Shown here: positions 7,078 through 14,711 of the stretch, one piece after another
Layout of the letters: the number at the start of each line of letters is the position of its first letter
Position numbering within the stretch: position 1 is the stretch's first letter
Assembly: GCA_017828835.1 (NCBI GenBank)
Contig: JAGAEK010000197.1
Span: 1 to 19,620 of the forward strand
DNA length: 19,620 nucleotides
Origin: Oscillospiraceae bacterium
GTDB lineage: Bacteria > Bacillota > Clostridia > Oscillospirales > Ruminococcaceae
Reading direction: 5' to 3'
Program-made: the position numbers and the translations under genes
The notes under the pieces: model-generated
Told to the model about the DNA's origin: nothing
Databases searched by the model: none
The model's input: the letters and a program-made list of their open reading frames with translations, nothing else

Positions 7078-7122
7078 AGTATTGAAAACCATATATAAAA
7101 ATTTTTGAAACGAGGTGTCGCC

Positions 7123-7821
7123 ATGACGTTGACAATTTTTGGCGATTCTATAATGCGCGCGGTGCTGTATGAAGACGGCCGTTATCGGAAGAGTTCTGCT
7201 TTTGAACGTTCATTTTCAGACACAAACGGTATAATCATCCGGAATCTGGCACGTTTTGGATGTACGATCCGAAAAGCGATCCCCTGGATCCGGCAAGCCT
7301 GCGAAACAACGGGCACGCAGGATGACCGTGTTTTGTTGGAATTCGGCGGGAACGATTGCGACTATGATTGGGAACAGATCTCCCGTGAACCTTCGGGACG
7401 TATCCATTGCAAAACGCCTCCCGAAGAATTTGCCTCTCTATACAGGGAGGCCATCACCCGTATCCGGCAGAGCGGCCGGACTCCCGTCGCTATGAGTCTC
7501 CCTCCGATCCATTCGGTTCGGTATCTGAATTTTATCTGTAAAGACGGCCTTTCAAAAGAACGTATCCTGCAATGGCTGGGTGATGCGGGTACTATAGGAA
7601 AAAGGCAAAGGATGTATTCCGACATGGTTATGCAGATCGCAAAGGAAGAACAAGCCGAAGTCGTCGACGTTCGAAATGCTTTCCCGAAGGAAGAAAGTGA
7701 ACTGGTCGAACTTCTTTGCGAGGACGGCATACACCCGAACCCAAAAGGTCAATCCAAAATTTTTGCAGAGATCCGGGAAGCTTTTCTTCGTATCGACCGC
7801 TCCGTCAGGGGCAAAAAGTAG
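7123..7821 (+). CDS. SGNH/GDSL-type esterase or lipase family protein
   Basis: A 232-residue cytoplasmic protein with the SGNH hydrolase blocks: TIFGDSI at the very N-terminus (nucleophile Ser9), a glycine in NLARFGC (Gly46), FGGND (Asn77) and the catalytic pair in DGIHPN (Asp201, His204). These enzymes hydrolyse esters, often acetyl groups on carbohydrates or acyl groups on lipids; the substrate is not predictable. Lack of a signal peptide favours an intracellular deacetylase or esterase. The ATG at 7123 has CGAGGTG seven bases upstream; a TTG 18 bases earlier would overlap that site and is rejected. It is monocistronic, between a near-consensus promoter and a strong terminator. Confidence 0.85.
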   Translation: MTLTIFGDSIMRAVLYEDGRYRKSSAFERSFSDTNGIIIRNLARFGCTIRKAIPWIRQACETTGTQDDRVLLEFGGNDCDYDWEQISREPSGRIHCKTPPEEFASLYREAITRIRQSGRTPVAMSLPPIHSVRYLNFICKDGLSKERILQWLGDAGTIGKRQRMYSDMVMQIAKEEQAEVVDVRNAFPKEESELVELLCEDGIHPNPKGQSKIFAEIREAFLRIDRSVRGKK

Positions 7822-7853
7822 CAGCCGATACGGATACTTAAAACGTATAAACA

Positions 7854-7885
7854 AAAAAACGGCGGGAGCGATCCCGCCGTTTTTT
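7854..7885. terminator. Bidirectional intrinsic terminator
   Basis: A 14-bp perfect stem, AAAAAACGGCGGGA (7854-7867) with TCCCGCCGTTTTTT (7872-7885), and a four-base GCGA loop. A-tracts and T-tracts flank a GC-rich core on both sides. It serves both the plus-strand SGNH hydrolase gene and the convergent minus-strand malic enzyme gene. Confidence 0.95.
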
Positions 7886-7943
7886 CTGCGTTTAAAAAAT
7901 TGTTGTTCCGTGTTTAAGTTATCAACTGCTCCGATACGTCCGA

Positions 7944-9119
7944 TCAAAAGTGCCTCGCCAGCCCGCATTTTATCGCCGCGGCGGCAACGTCATCGGCAAC
8001 CTTGTCCGCTACTCCGTTCTCAAGCGGAGACGGAATTATATTCTCGGCACACAAAGCATCCGGTTTTACAAAGTCCGCGATCGCGTGTGCCGCAGCGATT
8101 TGCATCTCTGTATTTATATCGCTTGCGCGTACCCGTAAGGCTCCTTTGAAAATGCCCGGAAAACAAAGTACGTTGTTGATCTGATTCGGATAATCGCTTC
8201 TTCCTGTTCCGACAATCGCCGCTCCCGCCTCTTTTGCAAGGTCCGGGAAAATCTCCGGTACCGGATTTGCCATTGCCAAAACGATAGGATCCGGAGCCAT
8301 TGAACGCACCATATCCTGCGTCAGAACTCCTGCCGCGCTGACGCCGATGAAAATATCCGCCCCGACGATAACGTCGCCCAGCGTTCCCGAACGGCGATCA
8401 AAGTTTGTGATCTCGGCGATCTCGGCTTTTGCGCTGTTCAAGTTCGGATTTCCTTTAACGATCGCGCCTTTACTGTCACACATAATTATATTTTTTATCC
8501 CGAATTTTTGCAGTAATTTGCAGATGGCTATTCCGGCGGCTCCCGCGCCGTTGATCACGCAAGTAACGTCTTCGGCTTTTTTCTTCGTAACTTTAAACGC
8601 GTTAATAAGCGCCGCCAGCACCACCGTAGCGGTACCGTGCTGATCGTCGTGGAAAACCGGAACGTCGCAGAGTTGTTTCAGCCGACGTTCAATTTCAAAG
8701 CAGCGAGGCGCACTTATATCTTCAAGGTTTATCCCTCCGAATGATCCGGAAAGCAAATAAACCGTATTGACAAATTCATCGACGTTTTTGGAACGTATAC
8801 ACAGCGGTATTGCATCGACGCCGCCGAAAGTTTTGAAAAGTACGCATTTCCCTTCCATAACAGGCATTCCCGCCTCAGGTCCGATATCACCCAGTCCCAA
8901 AACAGCCGTACCGTCGGTTATGACCGCGACTAAATTTCCGCGGCGGGTCAACTCAAAACTTTTCTGATAATCCTTTTGGATTTCTAAACACGGCGCGGCG
9001 ACTCCGGGCGTATACGCGATCGCCAGATCATCGCTGGTCTTCAGCGAAACTCTGGAAACGACCTCGATCTTTCCTTCCCACTCGGCGTGTTTTTTCATTG
9101 ATTCTTCTGCGTAATTCAT
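7944..9119 (-). CDS. NAD(P)-dependent malic enzyme (malate dehydrogenase, oxaloacetate-decarboxylating)
   Basis: A 391-residue protein of normal length for the short bacterial malic enzymes, which convert malate to pyruvate and CO2 with reduction of NAD or NADP. Characteristic stretches are AYTPGVAAPC, TDGTAVLGLGDIGP, VFHDDQHGTATVVLAAL (metal-binding Asp pair) and the Rossmann motif NGAGAAG. The end of the protein retains the usual IIPSPL segment. Coenzyme choice cannot be told with confidence. It is the last gene of a minus-strand unit after the SDR and the cupin (gap to the cupin 32 bp) and ends at the bidirectional terminator. In this setting it would feed pyruvate and reduced cofactor into the pathway. 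Confidence 0.93.
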   Translation of the reverse strand: MNYAEESMKKHAEWEGKIEVVSRVSLKTSDDLAIAYTPGVAAPCLEIQKDYQKSFELTRRGNLVAVITDGTAVLGLGDIGPEAGMPVMEGKCVLFKTFGGVDAIPLCIRSKNVDEFVNTVYLLSGSFGGINLEDISAPRCFEIERRLKQLCDVPVFHDDQHGTATVVLAALINAFKVTKKKAEDVTCVINGAGAAGIAICKLLQKFGIKNIIMCDSKGAIVKGNPNLNSAKAEIAEITNFDRRSGTLGDVIVGADIFIGVSAAGVLTQDMVRSMAPDPIVLAMANPVPEIFPDLAKEAGAAIVGTGRSDYPNQINNVLCFPGIFKGALRVRASDINTEMQIAAAHAIADFVKPDALCAENIIPSPLENGVADKVADDVAAAAIKCGLARHF

Positions 9120-9151
9120 TACATCACCTTTTCTCAGTTTAATTTAACTAT

Positions 9152-9568
9152 TTATTCATCGATCGTCCTAAACGATTTTCCCCAAGCTTTCAGCCTGGCT
9201 TCGTAAGCATCGTTAAAACGATAATCCCGCCAAAAAGTCAATATCTTCAGCTCTTGATCGGACTCGCGATTATCCAGTGCATGGAATACTCCCGCCGGTA
9301 TAAATATCACCTGATCGGGAAACACGTCTATTACCTCGTCATCCAACTGCAATTTTCCGTGGCCGGACAAAATATAATATATCTCGTCCTCTTCGTGGGT
9401 CGCTCCGCCCAAGGCAAATCCCGGCTTTACCGTTCCGTGGTTGATTTGGATGATGTTGTCGCGTCCCGTTATAACGTGGTCCAGAATCATACGGGAGTCA
9501 TACGACTCGCCGAAAGACAACGGCATAACTTTATTAACGTCTACCACCGTATATTTTAATTTTCCCAT
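9152..9568 (-). CDS. Single-domain cupin protein
   Basis: A 138-residue protein with one cupin beta-barrel. Motif 1 is GGATHEEDEIYYILSGHG, containing His58 and Glu62, but the usual first histidine (two residues before His58) is Ala56. Motif 2 is FIPAGVFHALDN with His96. It could still bind a metal with three ligands. Cupins of this size include isomerases, epimerases and small-molecule-binding proteins, so function cannot be assigned. It lies between the SDR gene (51-bp gap) and the malic enzyme gene, which suggests work on a sugar or hydroxyacid intermediate in the same pathway. No signal peptide. Confidence 0.8.
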   Translation of the reverse strand: MGKLKYTVVDVNKVMPLSFGESYDSRMILDHVITGRDNIIQINHGTVKPGFALGGATHEEDEIYYILSGHGKLQLDDEVIDVFPDQVIFIPAGVFHALDNRESDQELKILTFWRDYRFNDAYEARLKAWGKSFRTIDE

Positions 9569-9619
9569 AAAAGCGTTCTCCCTTTTTGATAAAATTATTC
9601 CGCCATTACTTAATTCCCG

Positions 9620-10390
9620 CTAAAAATTCCTCGCATATCCGCCGGCAGTCCATCCTCCGTCGACGGGCACGACCGCTCCGGTCATATAAGAAGCCATATC
9701 GGAGCAGAGGAACACGACCGGTCCGGCGATCTCGTCCGCCTTTGCCTGACGTCCCATCGGGATATGCGCCAAAAGTCCTTTCATAGCGTTTTCATCCTGC
9801 CATAATTTATAGGTCAGCTCCATACCGACCGATCCGGGCGCAATACAGTTCACACGAATCTCTTTCGGTGCAAGTTCAAGAGCCATTGCCTTCGTCAAAT
9901 TCGCAACTCCGGCTTTAGCCGCCGCAAACGCACATTGATTTCTCATCGGAACAAGCCCGACGATCGAACTGATATTTACGATACTTCCGCCTTTGTTCAT
10001 AAGCGGTATAGCCGCCTTCGAACAATTAAAGGTACCGGTCATATCAACGGAAAAAATACGGTCCCACCATATATCGCTGAAAGCCTCGATCGTTTTTCTT
10101 TCGTCAGGTCCGACGTTTATACCGGCGTTATTGACAAGTCCGTCAAGCCTTCCGAACGTTTTCGCTATCTCCGCAAATCCTTTCTCAACGTCTTCCCGGG
10201 ACGTTATGTCAAAATTAAACGCCGCCGCATTACAGCCTTCTTTTTTCAATTCATCCGCCAGTCCTTCGGTGTTGCGCAAATCACATATCGCTACGTTAGC
10301 TCCCAAAGATGCAAAACGGCGAACGATAGCCGATCCGATACTTCCGACCGCCCCCGTTACCGCAACGGTCTTGTTTTTGAAATCCATCAT
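9620..10390 (-). CDS. Short-chain dehydrogenase/reductase family protein with Tyr-to-Phe substitution
   Basis: A 256-residue protein with the classical SDR fold: nucleotide-binding TGAVGSIG (12-19), Asp37 after beta-2 (which favours NAD), NNAG (87-90), catalytic Ser142 and Lys159, and the C-terminal PVDGGW. The catalytic tyrosine of the YxxxK motif is replaced by Phe155, in CAFAAAKAG; the codon is TTT at 9926-9928 on the minus strand. Spacing from Ser142 to Phe155 and on to Lys159 is canonical, so this is a true substitution. Oxidoreductase activity is therefore doubtful. ACGGAGGG precedes the ATG. It is the first gene of the SDR-cupin-malic enzyme unit and is divergent from the AraC gene. 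A dehydrogenase for a hydroxyacid or sugar was the first expectation; a non-redox or binding role is now possible. Confidence 0.85.
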   Translation of the reverse strand: MMDFKNKTVAVTGAVGSIGSAIVRRFASLGANVAICDLRNTEGLADELKKEGCNAAAFNFDITSREDVEKGFAEIAKTFGRLDGLVNNAGINVGPDERKTIEAFSDIWWDRIFSVDMTGTFNCSKAAIPLMNKGGSIVNISSIVGLVPMRNQCAFAAAKAGVANLTKAMALELAPKEIRVNCIAPGSVGMELTYKLWQDENAMKGLLAHIPMGRQAKADEIAGPVVFLCSDMASYMTGAVVPVDGGWTAGGYARNF

Positions 10391-10410
10391 ATATTTCCCT
10401 CCGTTTTTTT

Positions 10411-10416
10411 ATTATA
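10411..10416 (-). promoter_or_regulatory. Candidate -10 element of the SDR-cupin-malic enzyme operon
   Basis: TATAAT on the minus strand about 20 bp before the SDR start codon. The -35 position holds only an AT-rich sequence (TTTTAA-like). A good -10 with a poor -35 is typical of promoters that need an activator, which fits the divergent AraC gene. Confidence 0.4.
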
Positions 10417-10505
10417 ATTGTTTGCGTAAAGATTTAAAAGGTTTTTAAAATTTAATCACACGGATAATCTTTTTTTAATTTACTATTTTTATATCGCCGC
10501 CCGTG

Positions 10506-10534
10506 TTGATTTTTTCGATCAGATATAGTAAAAT
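10506..10534 (+). promoter_or_regulatory. Candidate promoter of the AraC regulator gene
   Basis: TTGATT (10506-10511), a 17-bp spacer and TAAAAT (10529-10534). The start point would be near 10541, about 36 bases before the coding region. The hexamers have one and two mismatches to consensus. Confidence 0.5.
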
Positions 10535-10548
10535 TTATTCGCATCCAC

Positions 10549-10569
10549 AGTGAGATCACTCAAGGGGGG
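10549..10569 (+). promoter_or_regulatory. AraC gene leader: small inverted repeat and ribosome binding site
   Basis: AGTGA-GA-TCACT (10549-10560) is a small inverted repeat just after the predicted transcription start and may be an operator. AAGGGGGG (10562-10569) is a strong ribosome binding site seven bases before a TTG start at 10577, which decides for that start over the ATG at 10625. Confidence 0.45.
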
Positions 10570-10576
10570 ATAAAAT

Positions 10577-11461
10577 TTGCAAAGCGAGATCACCTATCAA
10601 TTTCAGGACTTTCTGGAAGAAAACATGAAATTTACCGCATATCGTGAATCGATAATCAGCGGAGAAAGCCTGATACATAAGCATAATTTTCTGGAATTGA
10701 TCTATATCCTCAGCGGAAACGCGACCCATTATATCGATAATATCGAATATCAGGTATCCAAAGGCGATCTTCTTTTGATCGATACGAATCAAACTCATTT
10801 TCACAAATCCGAAAACGGCGTCTTATATGCCGATATGGTGCTTCTCCCCGATTTTATCTCCGAAAATCTTCATGCAAACCATAACGCCATCGACGTTTTC
10901 GCATATTATCTTTATAACAGTGAAACCTCGCATCCAAACGGTATCCCGAAAACGCCTCTGATACGCTTTCGCGGCAGCGATCTTATCGCGGCGGATGCGA
11001 TCGTCAATGCCATGTGCGATGAAATACTCAACAAAGAGAGCAACTATATCGATATCGTTTCCAGTTATCTGAATATCCTTTTCTATATGATGATCCGTAA
11101 CATCGAAAAAAGCAACCAGGATAAAGTCATGCACGATATTCAGGATATCATCCCCGGTATCATCGATTTTATCGAACGCAATTACGGTAATCAGATCACA
11201 CTGAACGAGATCGCAAAAAAATTCTTCTATTCGCCCTCATATTTCAGCAGGGCTTTCAAAAAAAATTTCGGTATGACCTTTTCTTCTTATCTGCAAAATA
11301 TTCGAGTTCAAAAAGTTATCCAGCTCATGCAGGACCAGTCGCTTTCGATCGAAGATATCAGCGAAAAAATCGGCTACCGCGACAAACGTGAGCTTTACCG
11401 CGCTTTCAAAAACGTGACCGGAACGACCCCAAGCAATTACCGAAAAACAAAAATGAACTGA
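10577..11461 (+). CDS. AraC family transcriptional regulator
   Basis: A 294-residue regulator. Residues of about 15-100 form a cupin-type sensor domain (HKHNFLELIYILSG, then GDLLLIDTNQTHFH), which usually binds a small ligand such as a sugar. Residues of about 190-292 are the double helix-turn-helix DNA-binding domain (ITLNEIAKKFFYSPSYFSR, then SIEDISEKIGYRDKREL and the conserved end GTTPSNYR). The TTG start is chosen because AAGGGGGG lies seven bases before it. The gene is divergent from the SDR-cupin-malic enzyme operon and convergent with the LarA end of the larger operon. It is the only regulator among these genes, so it probably senses the substrate and activates one or both operons; this is inference. 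Confidence 0.9.
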   Translation: MQSEITYQFQDFLEENMKFTAYRESIISGESLIHKHNFLELIYILSGNATHYIDNIEYQVSKGDLLLIDTNQTHFHKSENGVLYADMVLLPDFISENLHANHNAIDVFAYYLYNSETSHPNGIPKTPLIRFRGSDLIAADAIVNAMCDEILNKESNYIDIVSSYLNILFYMMIRNIEKSNQDKVMHDIQDIIPGIIDFIERNYGNQITLNEIAKKFFYSPSYFSRAFKKNFGMTFSSYLQNIRVQKVIQLMQDQSLSIEDISEKIGYRDKRELYRAFKNVTGTTPSNYRKTKMN

Positions 11462-11478
11462 TCTTCTTCCGTAAAAGA

Positions 11479-11517
11479 CTGAGACGGCCTTTATTATAGG
11501 CGGTCTCGGCCTTTTTT
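11479..11517. terminator. Bidirectional terminator between the araC-type gene and larA
   Basis: CTGAGACGGCC (11479-11489) pairs with GGCGGTCTCGG (11499-11509), with one mismatch and one G-U pair, followed by CC and six T residues on the plus strand. On the minus strand a shorter T run follows. It lies between convergent genes only 57 bp apart. Confidence 0.8.
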
Positions 11518-11518
11518 A

Positions 11519-12769
11519 TTATTTTCCGACCGACGGCAGCGTCGAGCACCCGAAAGGCATCAAAATAACGGTAGCGTTTTCGCCATATCTTTCTATTGCC
11601 TCGTCCAACGCTTCCTGAACGCTTTTTGCAGGAGACAGGTGCAGCGAGCGTACAAAATCATCTTCAAAACGACTCACAAGAACTATCTTCGCCTTTTCAA
11701 GTACCAACGCAATGGCTGCCGCTTTATGTCCGCCAAGCTTAAATTCGCGGTACAAATGCTCGATTATATCGGAGCTTTTTTCATGATGGAGCATCCAATC
11801 TTCAAACGTACGCTCTCCGAGTCCTTCGGTACATTCGGCAAGCCAAATTATCGTCCCGCCGTCCTTCACGGCGTGTTTTGCATTATCCAGCGCTTTTTGC
11901 GCCTGATACATATTCATATCCTTCGGAAATCCGCCTGCAGATACGATGACGATATCCGCTTTTGCAGGGATATAAGATTTATAAAGCTTATCCAAAAAAG
12001 CGCATCCCTCGCGGTGGGCCAATACCGGATCCCCCGAAACCGCTTTAATTATCTCTTTCTTTTCGTTAAGAACCACGTTGCAGACAAAATCTATACCGGT
12101 GATCCGTCCGGCTTCCTCGATATCTTCCCGAATCGGATTACCGTCCAGCTTTCCGGCGCACGCCTCCTGATTGACCATCATACGGTGGTTGCATTGTATC
12201 GCTTCACGAGTTGAAACCCCAGGCATGATCGCTTTTGCGCCGCCGCTGTAGCCTGCAAAATAATGGAACTCCACGTTGCCGACGCATATTTTGAAATCCG
12301 CCTCGGCGACCTTCCGAAAGATATCAACGGGCGTCCCCGCTTTCGTTATACCTAAACGCACGCAGTCCTTTGCGTCCGCATCGATACACGAAACGCGGTC
12401 ATAAACCGCATCTCCGACTAAACGGCGTTTCTCTTCCTCTGTGTGTCCGCGATGGCTGCCCAACGCGAAAACGACCGTGATCTTCGAGCCGTCGACACCG
12501 GCTTCGGATAATTCATCGATCAATGCCGGTATGATCTTATAACTTGGAACAGGTCGGGTAATATCGCTGGTAACGATAACGACGTCCTGTTTTCCTTTTG
12601 CAAGCACCGACAGACGCTCAGTCCCGATCGGCTCGGAAAGTGAGCGCCTGACTTCCTCCTCACCCGTAAGATCGGCTTCGACAGGGTTCGGCATTATATC
12701 TGCTATCAAATGTTTTTGATCAAAAGACACGGTCGTATAACCTTGACCGTATTTCAAAACTTTTTTCAT
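11519..12769 (-). CDS. larA: LarA family nickel-pincer racemase (lactate racemase-like)
   Basis: A 416-residue protein close to the usual LarA length. LarA enzymes racemise or epimerise 2-hydroxyacids by hydride transfer with a nickel-pincer nucleotide. Key residues are kept: SDITRPVPS, GSHRGH (His106, His109), His169, Lys179 in SGGAKAIMPG and His195 in CNHRMM. The spacings His169-Lys179 (10) and Lys179-His195 (16) equal those of the studied lactate racemase, where the lysine holds the cofactor and the second histidine binds nickel. Members also use malate, aryl-lactates or sugar acids, so lactate is only one candidate. The ATG overlaps the E2 stop codon (ATGA), which indicates translational coupling. 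The cofactor genes larB, larC and larE are not in the window. Confidence 0.88.
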   Translation of the reverse strand: MKKVLKYGQGYTTVSFDQKHLIADIMPNPVEADLTGEEEVRRSLSEPIGTERLSVLAKGKQDVVIVTSDITRPVPSYKIIPALIDELSEAGVDGSKITVVFALGSHRGHTEEEKRRLVGDAVYDRVSCIDADAKDCVRLGITKAGTPVDIFRKVAEADFKICVGNVEFHYFAGYSGGAKAIMPGVSTREAIQCNHRMMVNQEACAGKLDGNPIREDIEEAGRITGIDFVCNVVLNEKKEIIKAVSGDPVLAHREGCAFLDKLYKSYIPAKADIVIVSAGGFPKDMNMYQAQKALDNAKHAVKDGGTIIWLAECTEGLGERTFEDWMLHHEKSSDIIEHLYREFKLGGHKAAAIALVLEKAKIVLVSRFEDDFVRSLHLSPAKSVQEALDEAIERYGENATVILMPFGCSTLPSVGK

Positions 12770-13680
12770 AATGCAAGTACCAAAATCGGATTTTCCAACA
12801 GCGTCTTTAAGTATGAAAGACTTTCGGCTACGGTATCGACAGGCAGTTTTTCTTCACTGAACGTGAACGTGATAGTGATCTTCCGGGAATTACCCTCAGA
12901 ATATATCCCGCCGGTCGAAAGTATCGCAGTATCTTCCTTTGAAATCGACGGCATATATACCGCCACGTCCGTACCCGCCAGACTTTTTACCGTTACATTA
13001 TCCAATACATCAAATTTTTTCGCGGCAATAACGACCGCTTTCCGGATCAGACCGTTCAGATCCGGATCCGTTCCGGCGGATTCAAGCTTCTTTATATACT
13101 CCTCTATCTTCAAAGCATCGACCGTAAGCAATATACGACTGCAGCATTCAGCGGACGTATCCGGTATCCGATAAGCCAAAACGTCGCGTTCGATTATCAT
13201 ATTATTATCTCCGGTCCCGGGTATGCGGCTGTAATCGGTTATTCCGCGTTCCGCACATCTCATCTTGGCACGCGGCGTAATAAATACCCGTGAATTGTCC
13301 TGCTGAGGCGTCGGTAAAACCGGAGTCGGCTCACTCGGCGATTTTTCAACCGGCACAAGAGTTTTTTCCTGCGGTTTAGGTGCTTCCGAAATATTTTTGA
13401 CTTCGGCAATTTTTCCGACGGATATATTGCCGATATCCTCGCCCGCTTCTCCGATCACGGCGATCGGTTCGGTTATCGGAACTTCTTCCCCTTCCGCATG
13501 CAGTATCGCCAAAAGCGTTCCGGTGAAAGAAGAGTCTATCGTGATGGTCAGCTTGTCGGTCTCCATCTCGAAAAGCGGCTCTCCCTCCGTTACCTTGTCG
13601 CCGACAGACTTCAGCCATTTCGTAATGAGTCCCTCTGTCATCTGCAGACCCTGCTTCGGCATAATTACGATATTTGCCAT
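12766..13680 (-). CDS. Shortened E2-like protein: lipoyl domain, subunit-binding domain, degenerate acyltransferase domain
   Basis: A 304-residue protein. Residues 1-77 are a lipoyl domain with the attachment lysine Lys43 in METDKL. Residues of about 95-130 are a Pro/Glu-rich linker. Residues 132-170 are a peripheral-subunit-binding domain (FITPRAKMRCAERGITDY). Residues of about 178-304 align only with parts of the E2 catalytic domain, ending ITFTFSEEKL then LKTLLENP. A normal E2 catalytic domain is about 230 residues and carries the catalytic histidine in an HxxxDG motif; here the region is about 127 residues and contains no histidine. The ATG at 13678-13680 follows AGAAAGGAG; an earlier in-frame start has no support. 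The gene lies 47 bp after E1 beta and shares ATGA with larA. It may act as a lipoyl carrier or scaffold rather than an acyltransferase. Confidence 0.8.
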   Translation of the reverse strand: MANIVIMPKQGLQMTEGLITKWLKSVGDKVTEGEPLFEMETDKLTITIDSSFTGTLLAILHAEGEEVPITEPIAVIGEAGEDIGNISVGKIAEVKNISEAPKPQEKTLVPVEKSPSEPTPVLPTPQQDNSRVFITPRAKMRCAERGITDYSRIPGTGDNNMIIERDVLAYRIPDTSAECCSRILLTVDALKIEEYIKKLESAGTDPDLNGLIRKAVVIAAKKFDVLDNVTVKSLAGTDVAVYMPSISKEDTAILSTGGIYSEGNSRKITITFTFSEEKLPVDTVAESLSYLKTLLENPILVLAL

Positions 13681-13727
13681 GAATTGAAACTCCTTTCTGA
13701 AATCAGTATCCGTTCGGTCCTGTCGGA

Positions 13728-14711
13728 TCACTTCAGCCAAAGCGTCTTCTTGACTGCATCGTAAATATCCTTCGGCTGTGGTACGACCGCATTCTCAAGA
13801 TTGAGATTAAACGGCAGCGGACACTGCTTTGCTCCCAAACGTATCACCGGAGCATCAAGATACTGAAACGCCTCTTCCTGTATCACAGACGCGATCTCCG
13901 CACCTATACCGCAAACGCGGTGCGCTTCATGAACGACTACCGCTCGGCCCGTTTTTCTGACCGATTGTAAAATCGTTTCTTTATCAAACGGAACCAAAGT
14001 ACGCGGATCGATTATCTCGACCGATATCCCGTCTTCTTTTTGGAGCTTTTCCGCCATGTCTATCGCTTTTTGCACGTAAGTATGCGTTGCAATAACTGTG
14101 GCGTCAGTGCCTTCGCGCACTATCTTCGCCTTGCCAAAAGGAATACAGAAATCAGGGTCGTCCGGCACCTCTCCTTTGTTGACGTACAGCGCCTTGTGTT
14201 CAATAAATACCACCGGGTTGTCGTCGCGGATCGCCGTACGAAGCAAACCCGCCGCATCTTCCGGCGTCGACGGCATAACGACCTTCAAGCCCGGAAAATG
14301 AGTGAATAAAACTTCAAGACTTTGAGAGTGTGTAGCCGCGTTTCCTCTTCCGACTCCCTGCTGACCGCGTATGACCAGCGGGATCTTTGCCTTACCGCCG
14401 AAAACGTAACGGGTCTTGGCGACCTGATTCACGATCTGATCCATTGCAACAAGCGCAAAATCCATATACATCAGTTCTACTACCGGACGCATACCGCAGC
14501 ACGCGGCACCGAGTCCGGCGCCTATAAACGCCGACTCTGAAATCGGTGTGTTGCGGACACGCTCCGAACCGAATTCGTCGGCAAGTCCGCGCGTGCATCC
14601 GAAAATACCGCCGAGTACTTCAACGTCCTCTCCCATTACGAATACCTTTTCATCCCGTCTCATTTCCTCGGCAGTAACGTCTTTAATTGCCTGAGCATAA
14701 CTTTTAATCAT
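13728..14711 (-). CDS. Thiamine-diphosphate-dependent dehydrogenase E1 component, beta subunit (acetoin/pyruvate dehydrogenase type)
   Basis: A 327-residue transketolase-like beta subunit of standard length. It carries the cofactor-activating glutamate in ISESAFIGAG (Glu59), the pyrimidine-side stretch MYMDFALVAMDQI, and His128 in AATHSQSLE, which is the active-site histidine region of E1 beta subunits. The C-terminal transketolase domain is intact (DPRTLVPFD, VVHEAHRVCGIGAE). It forms a heterotetramer with the alpha subunit encoded immediately upstream, whose stop codon overlaps this start (ATGA). The sequence resembles acetoin dehydrogenase beta subunits at least as much as pyruvate dehydrogenase; substrate cannot be settled from sequence alone. 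Confidence 0.9.
   Translation of the reverse strand: MIKSYAQAIKDVTAEEMRRDEKVFVMGEDVEVLGGIFGCTRGLADEFGSERVRNTPISESAFIGAGLGAACCGMRPVVELMYMDFALVAMDQIVNQVAKTRYVFGGKAKIPLVIRGQQGVGRGNAATHSQSLEVLFTHFPGLKVVMPSTPEDAAGLLRTAIRDDNPVVFIEHKALYVNKGEVPDDPDFCIPFGKAKIVREGTDATVIATHTYVQKAIDMAEKLQKEDGISVEIIDPRTLVPFDKETILQSVRKTGRAVVVHEAHRVCGIGAEIASVIQEEAFQYLDAPVIRLGAKQCPLPFNLNLENAVVPQPKDIYDAVKKTLWLK

Noticed and set aside
7105..7122. TTG start for the SGNH hydrolase, 18 bases before the ATG
   Set aside because: The ribosome binding site CGAGG would fall inside the coding region, and the family begins at the TIFGDS strand right after the ATG.
13681..13740. Longer N-terminus for the E2-like protein
   Set aside because: The lipoyl domain begins right at MANIVIMPKQG with AGAAAGGAG ahead of it. 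The longer frame overlaps the end region of E1 beta with no ribosome binding site.
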